NCBI GenBank assembly: GCA_031553775.1 | Contig: JAVBLA010000015.1 | Span: forward strand, 36,923-100,922 | DNA from: JAISFI01 sp031553775 | Lineage (GTDB): Bacteria > Bacteroidota > Bacteroidia > Bacteroidales > Azobacteroidaceae | Direction: 5' to 3' | DNA: 64,000 nucleotides | Translations under genes and position numbers: made by a program | The notes under the pieces: model-generated | Seen by the model: only the letters and a program-made list of their open reading frames with translations | Told to the model about the DNA's origin: nothing | Database searches by the model: none | Part shown: piece after piece, positions 33,088 to 42,356 of the stretch | Position numbering within the stretch: position 1 is the stretch's first letter | Layout: each line of letters opens with the position of its first letter

Positions 33088-34944
33088 TTACCATCCTTCA
33101 TTTTGTGTAATACCGGGGCTTTGGCTTACCGGGAGCGGGCAGTAGTAATCCCGTTCCTGGAACCATTTGTTCCTGGTAATAAGATAGTCGGGTGCGGCAC
33201 CTTTTTCAATCGTGTAATATACGGTTGCCGGATTGGTAGTTTCGTCTATGTTGAGAATAGGATACAATGTTTTCAATTGCAAATTATGCATTTCCGTTCC
33301 GATTCGCCAACGTTTTTGGTCCCAATACCGGAATCCTTCATAAAGCAGGTCCATCCTTCTTTCGTGCCGTACTACGTCTACAGTCATTTCTTTGGAAGGA
33401 AGCCCTCCGTGTTTGCTGCGTAATTCGTCGAAAGCTATTTGTGCATCCGGGATAAATTCGCTATTACCCAAAGCCTTGAGTTCTGTAGCCGCTTCAGCCA
33501 GGTTGAGAATAACTTCTCCGTAACGGATAATCACTGCATCCTGGTCATTCTCGAACAGGAGATAGTCTTCCAGTTTTTTTACGGCATATAATGTCTTTTT
33601 CATATAAAATCCATAGTTGGTGATCCCGGCTCCGGAAGTATTTGGGAAAATACCGTCGATTCCACTCATCATATATATATCGTGTCCCGGAACTTTTCCT
33701 GCCTGGGTCCATTCTTCCTGATTTTTATAAAAATAAGTGTCGATATTGCCACCGGCTTTTTTTATACGGGTTTCTTTATAGATGGCATATTTTTGTCCCA
33801 GGAATTCTCCTCCGGGAAAAATAATGGATGCTTCCAACCGTTTATCCCTTCCGGCAAAGAAACCGGCGGGGTCTGAATACATAGCCGAATAATCCAGTTC
33901 TGCGATTGTACCATCGAGTTTTTCAAATTGTTCGACGATTTCTACCGAAGGACACATGAATACGGTATATCCCGATTGTTTTACTTTATACGGCATGTTC
34001 CAATAGTCGTGGAATACCTGGCGTCCGGTTTTGGTTACATTGGAAAACCGGAAGATGATTTCATTGTTATTCTCATCTTTTCCGTTGAACAGATCTGTGA
34101 AATTTTCCGATAAAGTATATTTTTTTGCCTGGACTATTTCATTGGCTGCAACTGCCGATTCATACAGAAAATCTCTCGCGGCATCAGATCGTATTCCCTG
34201 TAATCCAGCGTTTGTTACTTTGCCATACTTGGCAATGGTGCCGGCATAAAGCATGGCCCTTGATTTGAGTGCTAATGCGGTGAAACGATTTGCACGGTCG
34301 CGGTCTTCAGAGATAATCTTCTGGTTTTTCGGTAAAAGTATAATTGCCGAATCCAGACAGTTCCTGATGTAGTTCCATGAATCTTCTTCCGTAGACCGGT
34401 TATTAATAGAACCAACATTGTCGAGTGAACCGGAGTATAACGGAACACCTCCATAGCGCTTGACCAGTTCAAAATACAAAGATGCCCGGATAAAATAGGC
34501 CTCTCCGACAATACTTTGTATTTCAGGAAGTTCAGAATTTTTATTTTTCAGAATAAACTTATTGACTTTATTGATTTCTTTATAGCACCATACCGGAGTG
34601 AACAATTCTCCGTTCGATTGGGAAAATATTCCACTGAAGATTCGTCCTGGTGACAGATTCAATGACAATTGCCCGGTATCCCAGGTAGTATTGTTTGCTC
34701 CATCGTCGGTGAATGCATCCAGTTGGTACTGGCGATAAGAGAAAGCCCCGTCGCCTATGGCCTGTACATTTTTTCGCAGATCGTCGTAACAGGAAAGAAA
34801 TTCGGTTTCGACCAGTTCGGGATACTCTGCTATTTCTTCATCGGACAAAATCACTTTTGATTCTACATCCAGCCAGTCGCTACAACCGCCGGAACAAATC
34901 ATCAATAAAGCTACTACCGGATATATATAATATTTGTTGTTCAT
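33088..34944 (-). CDS. SusD/RagB-family glycan-binding lipoprotein
   Basis: A 618-residue SusD homologue. Signal MNNKYYIYPVVALLMICSGG ends with the lipobox Cys21, followed by the family start SDWLDVESK. TPR-like helices contain the conserved EAYFIRASLYFELVKRYGGV block, and the C-terminus has RHERRMDLLYEGFRYWDQKR and DYYCPLP, both characteristic. SusD caps the SusC barrel on the outer surface and captures oligosaccharides. It is located five bases after SusC in the normal order, unlike the second SusD of the window. Confidence 0.95.
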   Translation of the reverse strand: MNNKYYIYPVVALLMICSGGCSDWLDVESKVILSDEEIAEYPELVETEFLSCYDDLRKNVQAIGDGAFSYRQYQLDAFTDDGANNTTWDTGQLSLNLSPGRIFSGIFSQSNGELFTPVWCYKEINKVNKFILKNKNSELPEIQSIVGEAYFIRASLYFELVKRYGGVPLYSGSLDNVGSINNRSTEEDSWNYIRNCLDSAIILLPKNQKIISEDRDRANRFTALALKSRAMLYAGTIAKYGKVTNAGLQGIRSDAARDFLYESAVAANEIVQAKKYTLSENFTDLFNGKDENNNEIIFRFSNVTKTGRQVFHDYWNMPYKVKQSGYTVFMCPSVEIVEQFEKLDGTIAELDYSAMYSDPAGFFAGRDKRLEASIIFPGGEFLGQKYAIYKETRIKKAGGNIDTYFYKNQEEWTQAGKVPGHDIYMMSGIDGIFPNTSGAGITNYGFYMKKTLYAVKKLEDYLLFENDQDAVIIRYGEVILNLAEAATELKALGNSEFIPDAQIAFDELRSKHGGLPSKEMTVDVVRHERRMDLLYEGFRYWDQKRWRIGTEMHNLQLKTLYPILNIDETTNPATVYYTIEKGAAPDYLITRNKWFQERDYYCPLPVSQSPGITQNEGW

Positions 34945-34949
34945 TGTTG

Positions 34950-37900
34950 TCAGAATTTAAGATTAATACCTACATTAAGCGATTTCAATTGAGGGTAAGA
35001 AGCGAATGTGACATAGCTTTCACGTTGTTCCGGGTCGAAATATTTCTGTGAGGAAGCTGTAAACAGGTTATATCCGTTTACATATATACGAAGAGACTGG
35101 ATCCTTAGCGCTTTAGATGTTTTTTGGGGAAGCGTGTATCCCAACTCAATATTCTTCAAGCGGATATAATTGCCGTTCCACATCCAGAATGTCGATTCCT
35201 GCGTGTTGATTGTAGAAGTGAACATGTCTCTGACAGCCGGGAAATAGCCTGGTATCCAAGGAGAATCCGGATCTGTGTAATCTGATTTATGCCAGCTGTC
35301 CTGGAAATATTCCCAGGTATTGTTGAATGTTTTGCCTTCCTGAAACGCGGCCATGTCGAAAGCACTTACTTTGAAATTCGACAAGGCACCTCCTTGCCAG
35401 AACATTGAAAAGTCGATTCCTTTCCATTCTGCTCCCAAGGTAATACCGTAAATGATTTCAGGATACGATGTGCGGCTGATGGGGCGTTTGTCGTTTTCAT
35501 CAATATAGCCGTCGCCGTTCCAGTCTTCATACATCAGGTCACCGGGAAGGATCACCGTGTTGTAGTTTGAATTGTCGTGCATCGGAGCTCTTGCGATGTC
35601 TTCATATGACCGGTATTGCCCGATCTGGTTCAGACCCCATCGAACATTAGTCCACCGGTATTCATTATTCCATCTCCATTCGTCGTAGCCACTGGTGAAT
35701 TGCCCGTGCTCAAGTCTTCCGTTCTGACTTCTGGACCATGAAAAATTGGCATCCATATAGTAAGAGAATTCCCTGATCTTAAGTTTATGGTTCAAGGATA
35801 TTTCGAATCCCCTGGTATTATCGTTGTTCAGGTTGTAATAAGTGGCCAGTGCTCCTGAATTGTCATTGGCTTTTTTAGCCGGTAACCCGCTCCTCTTGCG
35901 GTAAAATACATCGAAAGAACCTCCTAATAATCCCTTCCATAATTTAAAGTCGGTACCAATATTTATCATAGAGGACGTGGACCATGTAAAGTCTGGATTG
36001 GCATTGATGGTTTCTTGCAGGCCATACAGCGTTCTGTCTCCAAAAATAAGAACCGGTCCCGGGTATAAATAACCGCTTTCATAATAGTATTGCTCTTCGC
36101 TATCATAACGGGATTTTGCAACCGATAAGTCGCCCAGTTCGCCCCAGGATGTACGAAGTTTCAATTCCGAAAGTACCGGTTTGATTCCTTTCATAAAGTT
36201 TTCGTTTGTCAGCATCCATCCGGCAGATACAGAAGGGAAAAATCCCCATTTTTGAGCAAAGTATTGGGCTCCGTCGTATCTGAAATTGAAATCTATGAAA
36301 TAACAAGACCGGAAATCATAAGAAAAACGCCCAATGATAGAGGCAGAGCGGTATTCCCTTGAAGATTCTGTGTTGCTCAATCCTTTCCCGCTCAGTCCGC
36401 CAGGCAACATATCCAATACCGTGGAAGGAAATTCTGCCCGGGAAGTATTGAAGCTCCTGGTTTGTGCCTGATTGATCTCGAAAACCAGTCCGGAATTGAT
36501 ATTGTGGTTCTTGAAAGAATTCCTGTAGTTGATAAAGCCTTGTCCTACAAGACTCCAGGAATAATTATCTTCCAGCGTCAGGCTTGCTTTATTGGTATTG
36601 CTTGCAGAAACACTGGGGTAATATTCATCCGAACTATCCCTGTATCCCATATAAGGAATAACTTTTGTCCAGTTTTTATTCCAACCGTCTATTTGGGAGT
36701 AACCCAGATTAGCTTTCAGAGATAATCCCTCGATAAAAGGAATCTGGTATTCCAGTCCCAGATCTACATTCAGGTTTCTTGTTTGAAGGGCACGGTATCC
36801 GGCGGCATCTGTATCTGCCAGTGCCAGTGGGTTTGTAGTTCCTTCTCCTCCGAAAGCATAATATTCCGGATGCTTATCCCAACGGATAGGAAAGTTCGGT
36901 GCTGTGGTTTTCATACTGGCCGCAATAACATCCGAACCCGTGGCGGAATAATCCAGGTTATTGATAATAACACCGGCACCAGCAGATAATTTCAGGTTCT
37001 TCAGGACATCGATGTCCAGATTACTGCGGAAATTGAATCTGTTTTTCTGGGTGGAGTTTGTTACCCAAATTCCATCCTGGTAAAGAAAACCGCCGGAAAC
37101 AAAGTAATTGATATTTTCACCGCCTCCGGAAAGACTGACATTCGATTGGGATATCGGCGCATTCTTGATAATCTCATCATACCAGTTGGTATCGTAAGTG
37201 TAACTATCCAGTGCCATCTCTCCGGGAGTGATAACAGCAGATGGATTGGCAATCAACTTTTCATTGGCATAATATTGTTTTACCAGGCTTTGCCACAACG
37301 CAGAAGAGGCTGCCCGGGGATAATTATGCGGTATTTGAATACCATACCGGCTGCTCACTTCCAATGAAGCTTTTTGGTTTTTACTTCCTCGTTTGGTCGT
37401 TACTAGTATAACCCCATTTGCACCTTGCATCCCATATACAGCAGCTGCGGAAGCATCTTTTAAGACAGATATGCTTTCTATTTCTGCAGGATCCAGGCTT
37501 TCATAACTTCTCCCGGGAATGCCGTCTACCACAACCAATGCAGACCCGAATCCGCGGATCTTAAGATCGGCAAAATCATTGCCGGGCTCTCCGGTTGTTT
37601 GTCTGGAAAAAACGCCGGAAACGCGTCCGGATAAGGCATTCTCCAGGTTGGGGACAGATGCTTTGACTAATTGTTCTCCATTAATAGTAGATACCGAACT
37701 GATCAGTTTTCCACGGGAGCGGGTAGAATAGCCTATTACAACCGTTTCTTCCAATTGAAAAGCATCTTCCTGTAAAGTAATATGATTGAACAGGTCCGGA
37801 TTTTTACCGGTTATTTCCAGTGAAGCATAACCTAAATAAGAAAAAACTACGGTCTGTCCGGGAGAATCCAACTGGATTTGATAAGCTCCGTCTATGTCGC

Positions 37901-38327
37901 TGACAGTTCCCTGGGTGGTTCCCTTAATGGAGATGCTTACCCCTGTTAAAGGAGCTCCGGATATATCATAGACAGTTCCCTTCAGCATCAATTTTTGAGG
38001 ATTTTCTTCATTTATTGTACTTTTCACTATGGTAATCTGATGATTACTGATCTTATAAGTCAGATTTGTGGAAGAAAAAGCAATGTCCAGTATTTGTTTC
38101 ACTGTTTTGTTTTTTACATTTATATTGATCCGTGCATCCGGATCCATACATCCTTCCGTGTAGAAAAATACATATGGACTTTTACTCTCGATTTCTTTCA
38201 GTAAAACTGAAAGAGGTGCGTTTTTCAATTCCATGGTAATCAGGTTGTCCTGATCCTGTAATGAGCTGGCAAAGATTACCTGGAAACTCAGTATACCCCA
38301 AAGTATACCCCATAATTTGATTGTCAT
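34950..38327 (-). CDS. SusC/RagA-family TonB-dependent transporter with STN signalling domain
   Basis: A 1125-residue outer-membrane transporter for oligosaccharides. After the signal peptide come an STN/secretin-like domain (residues of about 30-85, MELKNAPLSVLLKEIESKSP), a carboxypeptidase-regulatory-like domain (LKGTVYDISGAPLTGVSISI), the plug (ISVLKDASAAAVYGMQGANG) and a 22-strand barrel ending in an aromatic residue (LKSLNVGINLKF). The STN domain signals through the FecR-type anti-sigma factor encoded just upstream, so this transporter senses its own substrate. It is 14 bases after the anti-sigma gene. Confidence 0.95.
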   Translation of the reverse strand: MTIKLWGILWGILSFQVIFASSLQDQDNLITMELKNAPLSVLLKEIESKSPYVFFYTEGCMDPDARININVKNKTVKQILDIAFSSTNLTYKISNHQITIVKSTINEENPQKLMLKGTVYDISGAPLTGVSISIKGTTQGTVSDIDGAYQIQLDSPGQTVVFSYLGYASLEITGKNPDLFNHITLQEDAFQLEETVVIGYSTRSRGKLISSVSTINGEQLVKASVPNLENALSGRVSGVFSRQTTGEPGNDFADLKIRGFGSALVVVDGIPGRSYESLDPAEIESISVLKDASAAAVYGMQGANGVILVTTKRGSKNQKASLEVSSRYGIQIPHNYPRAASSALWQSLVKQYYANEKLIANPSAVITPGEMALDSYTYDTNWYDEIIKNAPISQSNVSLSGGGENINYFVSGGFLYQDGIWVTNSTQKNRFNFRSNLDIDVLKNLKLSAGAGVIINNLDYSATGSDVIAASMKTTAPNFPIRWDKHPEYYAFGGEGTTNPLALADTDAAGYRALQTRNLNVDLGLEYQIPFIEGLSLKANLGYSQIDGWNKNWTKVIPYMGYRDSSDEYYPSVSASNTNKASLTLEDNYSWSLVGQGFINYRNSFKNHNINSGLVFEINQAQTRSFNTSRAEFPSTVLDMLPGGLSGKGLSNTESSREYRSASIIGRFSYDFRSCYFIDFNFRYDGAQYFAQKWGFFPSVSAGWMLTNENFMKGIKPVLSELKLRTSWGELGDLSVAKSRYDSEEQYYYESGYLYPGPVLIFGDRTLYGLQETINANPDFTWSTSSMINIGTDFKLWKGLLGGSFDVFYRKRSGLPAKKANDNSGALATYYNLNNDNTRGFEISLNHKLKIREFSYYMDANFSWSRSQNGRLEHGQFTSGYDEWRWNNEYRWTNVRWGLNQIGQYRSYEDIARAPMHDNSNYNTVILPGDLMYEDWNGDGYIDENDKRPISRTSYPEIIYGITLGAEWKGIDFSMFWQGGALSNFKVSAFDMAAFQEGKTFNNTWEYFQDSWHKSDYTDPDSPWIPGYFPAVRDMFTSTINTQESTFWMWNGNYIRLKNIELGYTLPQKTSKALRIQSLRIYVNGYNLFTASSQKYFDPEQRESYVTFASYPQLKSLNVGINLKF

Positions 38328-38341
38328 TATTCCATGTAGTT

Positions 38342-39532
38342 TTAAAGGTTTACAATATATTTGTCATTCTCTTTTGTTATTGTTACGGGTGTGGTTGATT
38401 CGATCGTCTTGAATACATCCCGGATATTTTCGGTAAGTTCAAGTTTTCCGCTGTATTTTATTGGGGAAGCGATTTGTTTTTCATCATATACTATCTGTAC
38501 ATCATAATGACGTTCCAGCCGTTTGAGAATATTTTTCAGATTTTCGTTGTCTACTTTCATAAATCCGTCTTTCCAACAGATATAATCCAGCGCATTTACC
38601 CGGTCGATATTTTCCTTACATGTGTTTCTGAACCTTTGGCCCGGTTTCAGCAGAAATGTTTTTTCCTGATTATCTATCCTGACTTTTCCGGATACAAGAA
38701 CTACACTCTGTTCTGTGTCAACGGAATATGCCGATATATTAAATGATGTGCCAAGAACGGTGATATCCATTTGACGTGTTTTTGCTTTAAATGGATGTTT
38801 GTTGTCTGGATGCACATTTAAGAATGCTTCTCCATCAATAAATATTTCACGTTCTTTTCTGTCAAAAACAGAAGGAAAGATCACGGTGCTTCCGGCGTTG
38901 ATATTGAGTTTGGATTGGTCTGATAAGATCAGGTCCATTTGTTTTCCATGGGGAACGATCAGTTTATTCAATGATTTTATTCCGGAAATATCCCGTTGAG
39001 CAACAATCTTTTCTTTCCCGTTGATGGTTTCGTATATCATAATATTCCCGTTTTTACATGAAATATGCTGGCCTTTTTTCAATGTCCATATCTCATCTTC
39101 CAGAAATAACCGTATCTCATTATCCTGTATATAGCCTGAATAAGAAGATTGATCCATCATTGAAATATAATCGTGACGATAAGATTTATTATACAGGTGT
39201 ATTGAAAGGAATAGTAAAGCAATGGATGCGGCTGCGGAAATGCTCCAGAGGAATATTTTCCTGCGATGGGTGTTTTTGATTGATTTTTGGGTTACGATCT
39301 GTTCAAAATCGGTCCATGACTTTTCAATCTCAATGTCGGGCACTTCCGTTTTTTTTATTTTTATTTTTAATAAAATATTTTTGGCTTCCCGGACCTGTCT
39401 GGAGGTATGTGGGTGTACCTCCATCAGTTTCAGGAAGAACTCTTCCGCTTTTTTATCCTGGGTATACACCCAATCCATAAAAAAGAGATCGGTCAGATAA
39501 TCTTCAGTATGATATTCCGAATAGTTTTTCAT
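38342..39532 (-). CDS. FecR-family anti-sigma factor
   Basis: A 396-residue inner-membrane anti-sigma factor. The cytoplasmic N-terminal helical part is followed by a single membrane helix near residues 92-113 (IFLWSISAAASIALLFLSIH). The periplasmic FecR domain contains KLIVPHGKQMDLILSDQSKL, NAGSTVIFPSVF, IFIDGEAFLNVHPD and ITVLGTSFNISAY. The C-terminal DUF4974-like region (LKNILKRLERHYDVQIVYDE) docks the STN domain of SusC. It lies between the ECF sigma gene and SusC, the standard signalling cassette. Release of the sigma factor upon substrate binding would activate the PUL. Confidence 0.93.
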   Translation of the reverse strand: MKNYSEYHTEDYLTDLFFMDWVYTQDKKAEEFFLKLMEVHPHTSRQVREAKNILLKIKIKKTEVPDIEIEKSWTDFEQIVTQKSIKNTHRRKIFLWSISAAASIALLFLSIHLYNKSYRHDYISMMDQSSYSGYIQDNEIRLFLEDEIWTLKKGQHISCKNGNIMIYETINGKEKIVAQRDISGIKSLNKLIVPHGKQMDLILSDQSKLNINAGSTVIFPSVFDRKEREIFIDGEAFLNVHPDNKHPFKAKTRQMDITVLGTSFNISAYSVDTEQSVVLVSGKVRIDNQEKTFLLKPGQRFRNTCKENIDRVNALDYICWKDGFMKVDNENLKNILKRLERHYDVQIVYDEKQIASPIKYSGKLELTENIRDVFKTIESTTPVTITKENDKYIVNL

Positions 39533-39669
39533 CTTGTTTTTATGATATATAATACATACGAATGAGCCTATACAGATATACTCGCTTTTTGCGAAAATTT
39601 TAATGTTTGGAGAAAGTTTCTTTAGAAAAAATCAGATAAGTACCTGGTTTTCGGTTAAAAATGAGTTTT

Positions 39670-40257
39670 CTATTTTTGTTGAAGACATAACAACGCTATC
39701 AGGAACATAAACTCATCGGGGTTGAGTCCTTTCAATTTTTCCATAGCTTTGAATACAATATTACGGACCGATTGTACCTTTATATTCATCATTCCGGCAA
39801 TATCTTCATAGCTGATTTCTTCGATAAAGTGTAAATACATGATTTCTTTCTGGCGGTCGGTAAGACGGTCTAAGACCGACTCGACAATCAGACGCAACTG
39901 GTTGTACTCTTCTTCTTTAATCAGTTTATCTTCTATGGTAAAATCGATCGAAAAATTGTGTCCGGCCTGCGAAATATCGACCGATTCTTTTTTGAGTTTT
40001 ATAACATCGAGAAGCTGATTGCGGATAGCCTTCAGAAGATAAAATTTGAGATTATCTCCCTTTACCTCGAAATTTGTATTGAAATATAATTTCAGGAAAA
40101 CTTCCTGGATAGCATCTTTAATCGATTCATCTTTCATATTCATACCCAATCCGTATGCATATAAAGGAGCATAATATCGTTTGTAGATGACTGAAAATGA
40201 ATTCAGGTCTCCATTTTTAAACGAAATCCATAACTCGTGATCGGATAGAATACTCAT
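39670..40257 (-). CDS. ECF RNA polymerase sigma factor of the GH89 PUL
   Basis: A 195-residue sigma-70 family ECF factor. Region 2 is KDAIQEVFLKLY-like (after YAPLYAYGLGMNMKDESIKD), and region 4 has LTDRQKEIMYLHFIEEISYE followed by the helix-turn-helix DIAGMMNIKVQSVRNIVFKA. It belongs to the Bacteroidetes group paired with FecR-type anti-sigma factors. It heads the PUL on the minus strand and is divergent from the sulfatase gene. The minus-strand upstream region has only an imperfect -7 element (AACTTTTG). Confidence 0.93.
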   Translation of the reverse strand: MSILSDHELWISFKNGDLNSFSVIYKRYYAPLYAYGLGMNMKDESIKDAIQEVFLKLYFNTNFEVKGDNLKFYLLKAIRNQLLDVIKLKKESVDISQAGHNFSIDFTIEDKLIKEEEYNQLRLIVESVLDRLTDRQKEIMYLHFIEEISYEDIAGMMNIKVQSVRNIVFKAMEKLKGLNPDEFMFLIALLCLQQK

Positions 40258-40432
40258 AGGTTTTAGCAGAAATAGTTTGTTTATTTGTCTGCAAAAGTTT
40301 ATTTTATCGGAATATCCGACATCAAATAATTTCCAAAATTATTATTTTTTTTACAGGAATGCAACTGAATCTGATTTTACGTATTGAAAAAGGGTTTGTT
40401 TACTTTTAAAATACTCTTAATGGAAAATATAT

Positions 40433-40440
40433 TATCTTTG
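40433..40440 (+). promoter_or_regulatory. -7 element of the sulfatase promoter
   Basis: TATCTTTG matches TAnnTTTG and lies 36 bases before the sulfatase ATG. A correctly spaced -33 element is not clear. Confidence 0.6.
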
Positions 40441-40476
40441 TGCTTCCTTCATATAGGATACTAAACGGAACATACA

Positions 40477-42015
40477 ATGAAAACAACAGGTTTAATTGAA
40501 AAAACAATAATCAGTATATTTGGCGGAGCGATTGCATTATCCTTGCCTGTATCTGCAGCCCAACCACATATTCTTTTGCTGATGACCGATCAACAGCGCG
40601 GTGATGCTTTGGGTTGCATGGGAAATCCGGTTGTTATTACTCCTAATCTGGATAAATTATCTCAAGACGGATACACATTTGTCAACGCCTATTCTTCCGT
40701 TCCGAGCAGTACTCCTGCCCGGGCTTGTCTTCTGACTGGAATGTCTCCGTGGAACAACGGAATGCTGGGCTATGGCAAAATGGCGGCACAATATAAGTTT
40801 GAAATGCCGAAAATGCTGAAAGAGAATGGATATTATACTTTTGGTATAGGTAAAATGCATTTCGAGCCTCAGAAGGCTTTACATGGTTTCAATGTCACCC
40901 TGTTAGATGAAAGCGGACGGAAAGGAACTCCTGATTTTATCAGTGACTACCGCGCCTGGTTTCAATTGAATTATCCCGGCGGAGATCCTGACGAAACAGG
41001 AATTGGATGGAACGAACACCGTGCCGGGGTATACCGTTTGGAAGAAAAATTACATCCGACTGTCTGGACCGGACAAACAGCCGTTGAACTGATCCGGAAT
41101 TATTCCAGTGACCAACCGCTATTCCTGAAAGTTTCCTTTGCCCGGCCTCACAGTCCATATGATCCACCTCAACGTTATCTGGATCTGTACGCGAATGCGG
41201 ATATTTCCGAACCGGTAACAGGAGAATGGGCAACCTCGTATTCCACCTTGCTTTCTCCGGAAAAGGCAGATAAAAATGCTCCTTTTGGAAACTTCGGACC
41301 GGATTATGCCGTAAACTCCAAAAGACATTATTATGCCTCGATTACTTTTATCGATGACCAGGTCGGAGCAATTATCGCCGCATTGAAAGAAAAAGGACTG
41401 TATGACAATACACTGATTGTATTTGTTTCCGATCACGGGGATATGATGGGTGATCATTATCACTGGCGTAAAACTTATCCTTTCCAGGGATCGGCACATA
41501 TTCCTTTTTTGGTGAAGCTGCCGGAAAAAATGCCACGGATTCTTCCCAAAGGCAGTCGCTTGGACCAACCGGTAGAATTGAGAGATGTCTTACCTTCTTT
41601 CCTGGATGCTTCCGGAGCTGCTGTTCCGAAAGAAATGGATGGAGCATCTGTATTGTCGCTAATTCGGGGAAATACAGGAAATTGGCGTTCTTATATCGAT
41701 CTGGAACATGCCAGTTGCTACAAAAAAGAAAACTATTGGATGGCTTTGACCGATGGCAAAATGAAATATATCTGGTATCCGATTACCGGAGAGGAATTTT
41801 TGTTCGACCTGAAACGGGATCCGGAAGAATTGGTGAATTATGCTGCCGATAAAAAATATAAAAAGCAGTTCGACTTGTGGCAGAAAAGAATGATCGATCA
41901 TCTTTCTGTTCGTGGGGACGGTTTTGTAAAGGACGGAAAATTAGTGATCCGTGAGAACACATTGCTGTATAGTCCGAATTATCCGGAGAAAGAAGTATTG
42001 ACGAAAGTTGAGTGA
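40477..42015 (+). CDS. S1-family sulfatase (Ser-type formylglycine precursor)
   Basis: A 512-residue sulfatase with signal peptide (cleavage after PVSAAQ-like end). The metal Asp lies in LLMTDQQRGDALGCMG. The maturation motif is S78-T-P-A-R in SSTPARACLLTG, a Ser-type site that would need an anaerobic sulfatase-maturating enzyme (anSME) encoded elsewhere. FVSDHGDMMGDHYHWRK supplies the other metal ligands. It removes sulfate esters from host glycans such as mucin or glycosaminoglycan, and its divergent placement beside the ECF gene suggests it serves the GH89 PUL. The regioselectivity (for example GlcNAc-6-sulfate) cannot be read from the sequence. Confidence 0.92.
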   Translation: MKTTGLIEKTIISIFGGAIALSLPVSAAQPHILLLMTDQQRGDALGCMGNPVVITPNLDKLSQDGYTFVNAYSSVPSSTPARACLLTGMSPWNNGMLGYGKMAAQYKFEMPKMLKENGYYTFGIGKMHFEPQKALHGFNVTLLDESGRKGTPDFISDYRAWFQLNYPGGDPDETGIGWNEHRAGVYRLEEKLHPTVWTGQTAVELIRNYSSDQPLFLKVSFARPHSPYDPPQRYLDLYANADISEPVTGEWATSYSTLLSPEKADKNAPFGNFGPDYAVNSKRHYYASITFIDDQVGAIIAALKEKGLYDNTLIVFVSDHGDMMGDHYHWRKTYPFQGSAHIPFLVKLPEKMPRILPKGSRLDQPVELRDVLPSFLDASGAAVPKEMDGASVLSLIRGNTGNWRSYIDLEHASCYKKENYWMALTDGKMKYIWYPITGEEFLFDLKRDPEELVNYAADKKYKKQFDLWQKRMIDHLSVRGDGFVKDGKLVIRENTLLYSPNYPEKEVLTKVE

Positions 42016-42066
42016 GGCGATATCAATCATTTCTATATTCATTTATAACCCTATTTATTTTTGAAG

Positions 42067-42177
42067 ATGAAATATTTTCAATTATTACTCCTGTTATTCC
42101 TGGTTTTATTTTTCGCCTGCTCGAAAGAAAAAACTGATGAAGAAATGCTTGCGAAAGACAGACGTACTTTGGAATAA
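42067..42177 (+). CDS. Very small lipoprotein (36 residues)
   Basis: Fifty bases after the sulfatase stop, an ATG opens a 36-codon frame: MKYFQLLLLLFLVLFFAC, then SKEKTDEEMLAKDRRTLE and stop. It has a textbook lipoprotein signal (basic start, hydrophobic core, LFFAC lipobox) and a short charged tail. It could be a true miniature lipoprotein co-transcribed with the sulfatase, or the surviving 5' end of a larger lipoprotein gene. No downstream continuation in any frame is obvious before the next promoter. Confidence 0.55.
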   Translation: MKYFQLLLLLFLVLFFACSKEKTDEEMLAKDRRTLE

Positions 42178-42304
42178 AGCAAAAAAATACTAAACAAATT
42201 AGAAAGATGTATCAATAAAAAGAAACGAGCTTTTAAGTCACAAAAAGAGAGTGGTCGAAACGAAAATTTAACAAAAAAGAGATAAGAAATATTGTTTTCT
42301 CTCT

Positions 42305-42312
42305 TATCTTTG
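42305..42312 (+). promoter_or_regulatory. -7 element before the large T9SS cargo gene
   Basis: TATCTTTG matches TAnnTTTG, 44 bases before the ATG at 42357. It lies in the right arm of an imperfect inverted repeat (GATAAGA and TCTTATC around 42281-42308), which could be an operator or a terminator for the upstream transcript. Confidence 0.55.
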
Positions 42313-42356
42313 TGATTTTGGTGTAAAAGTATTTATAGATATTAAAATAATGGATT

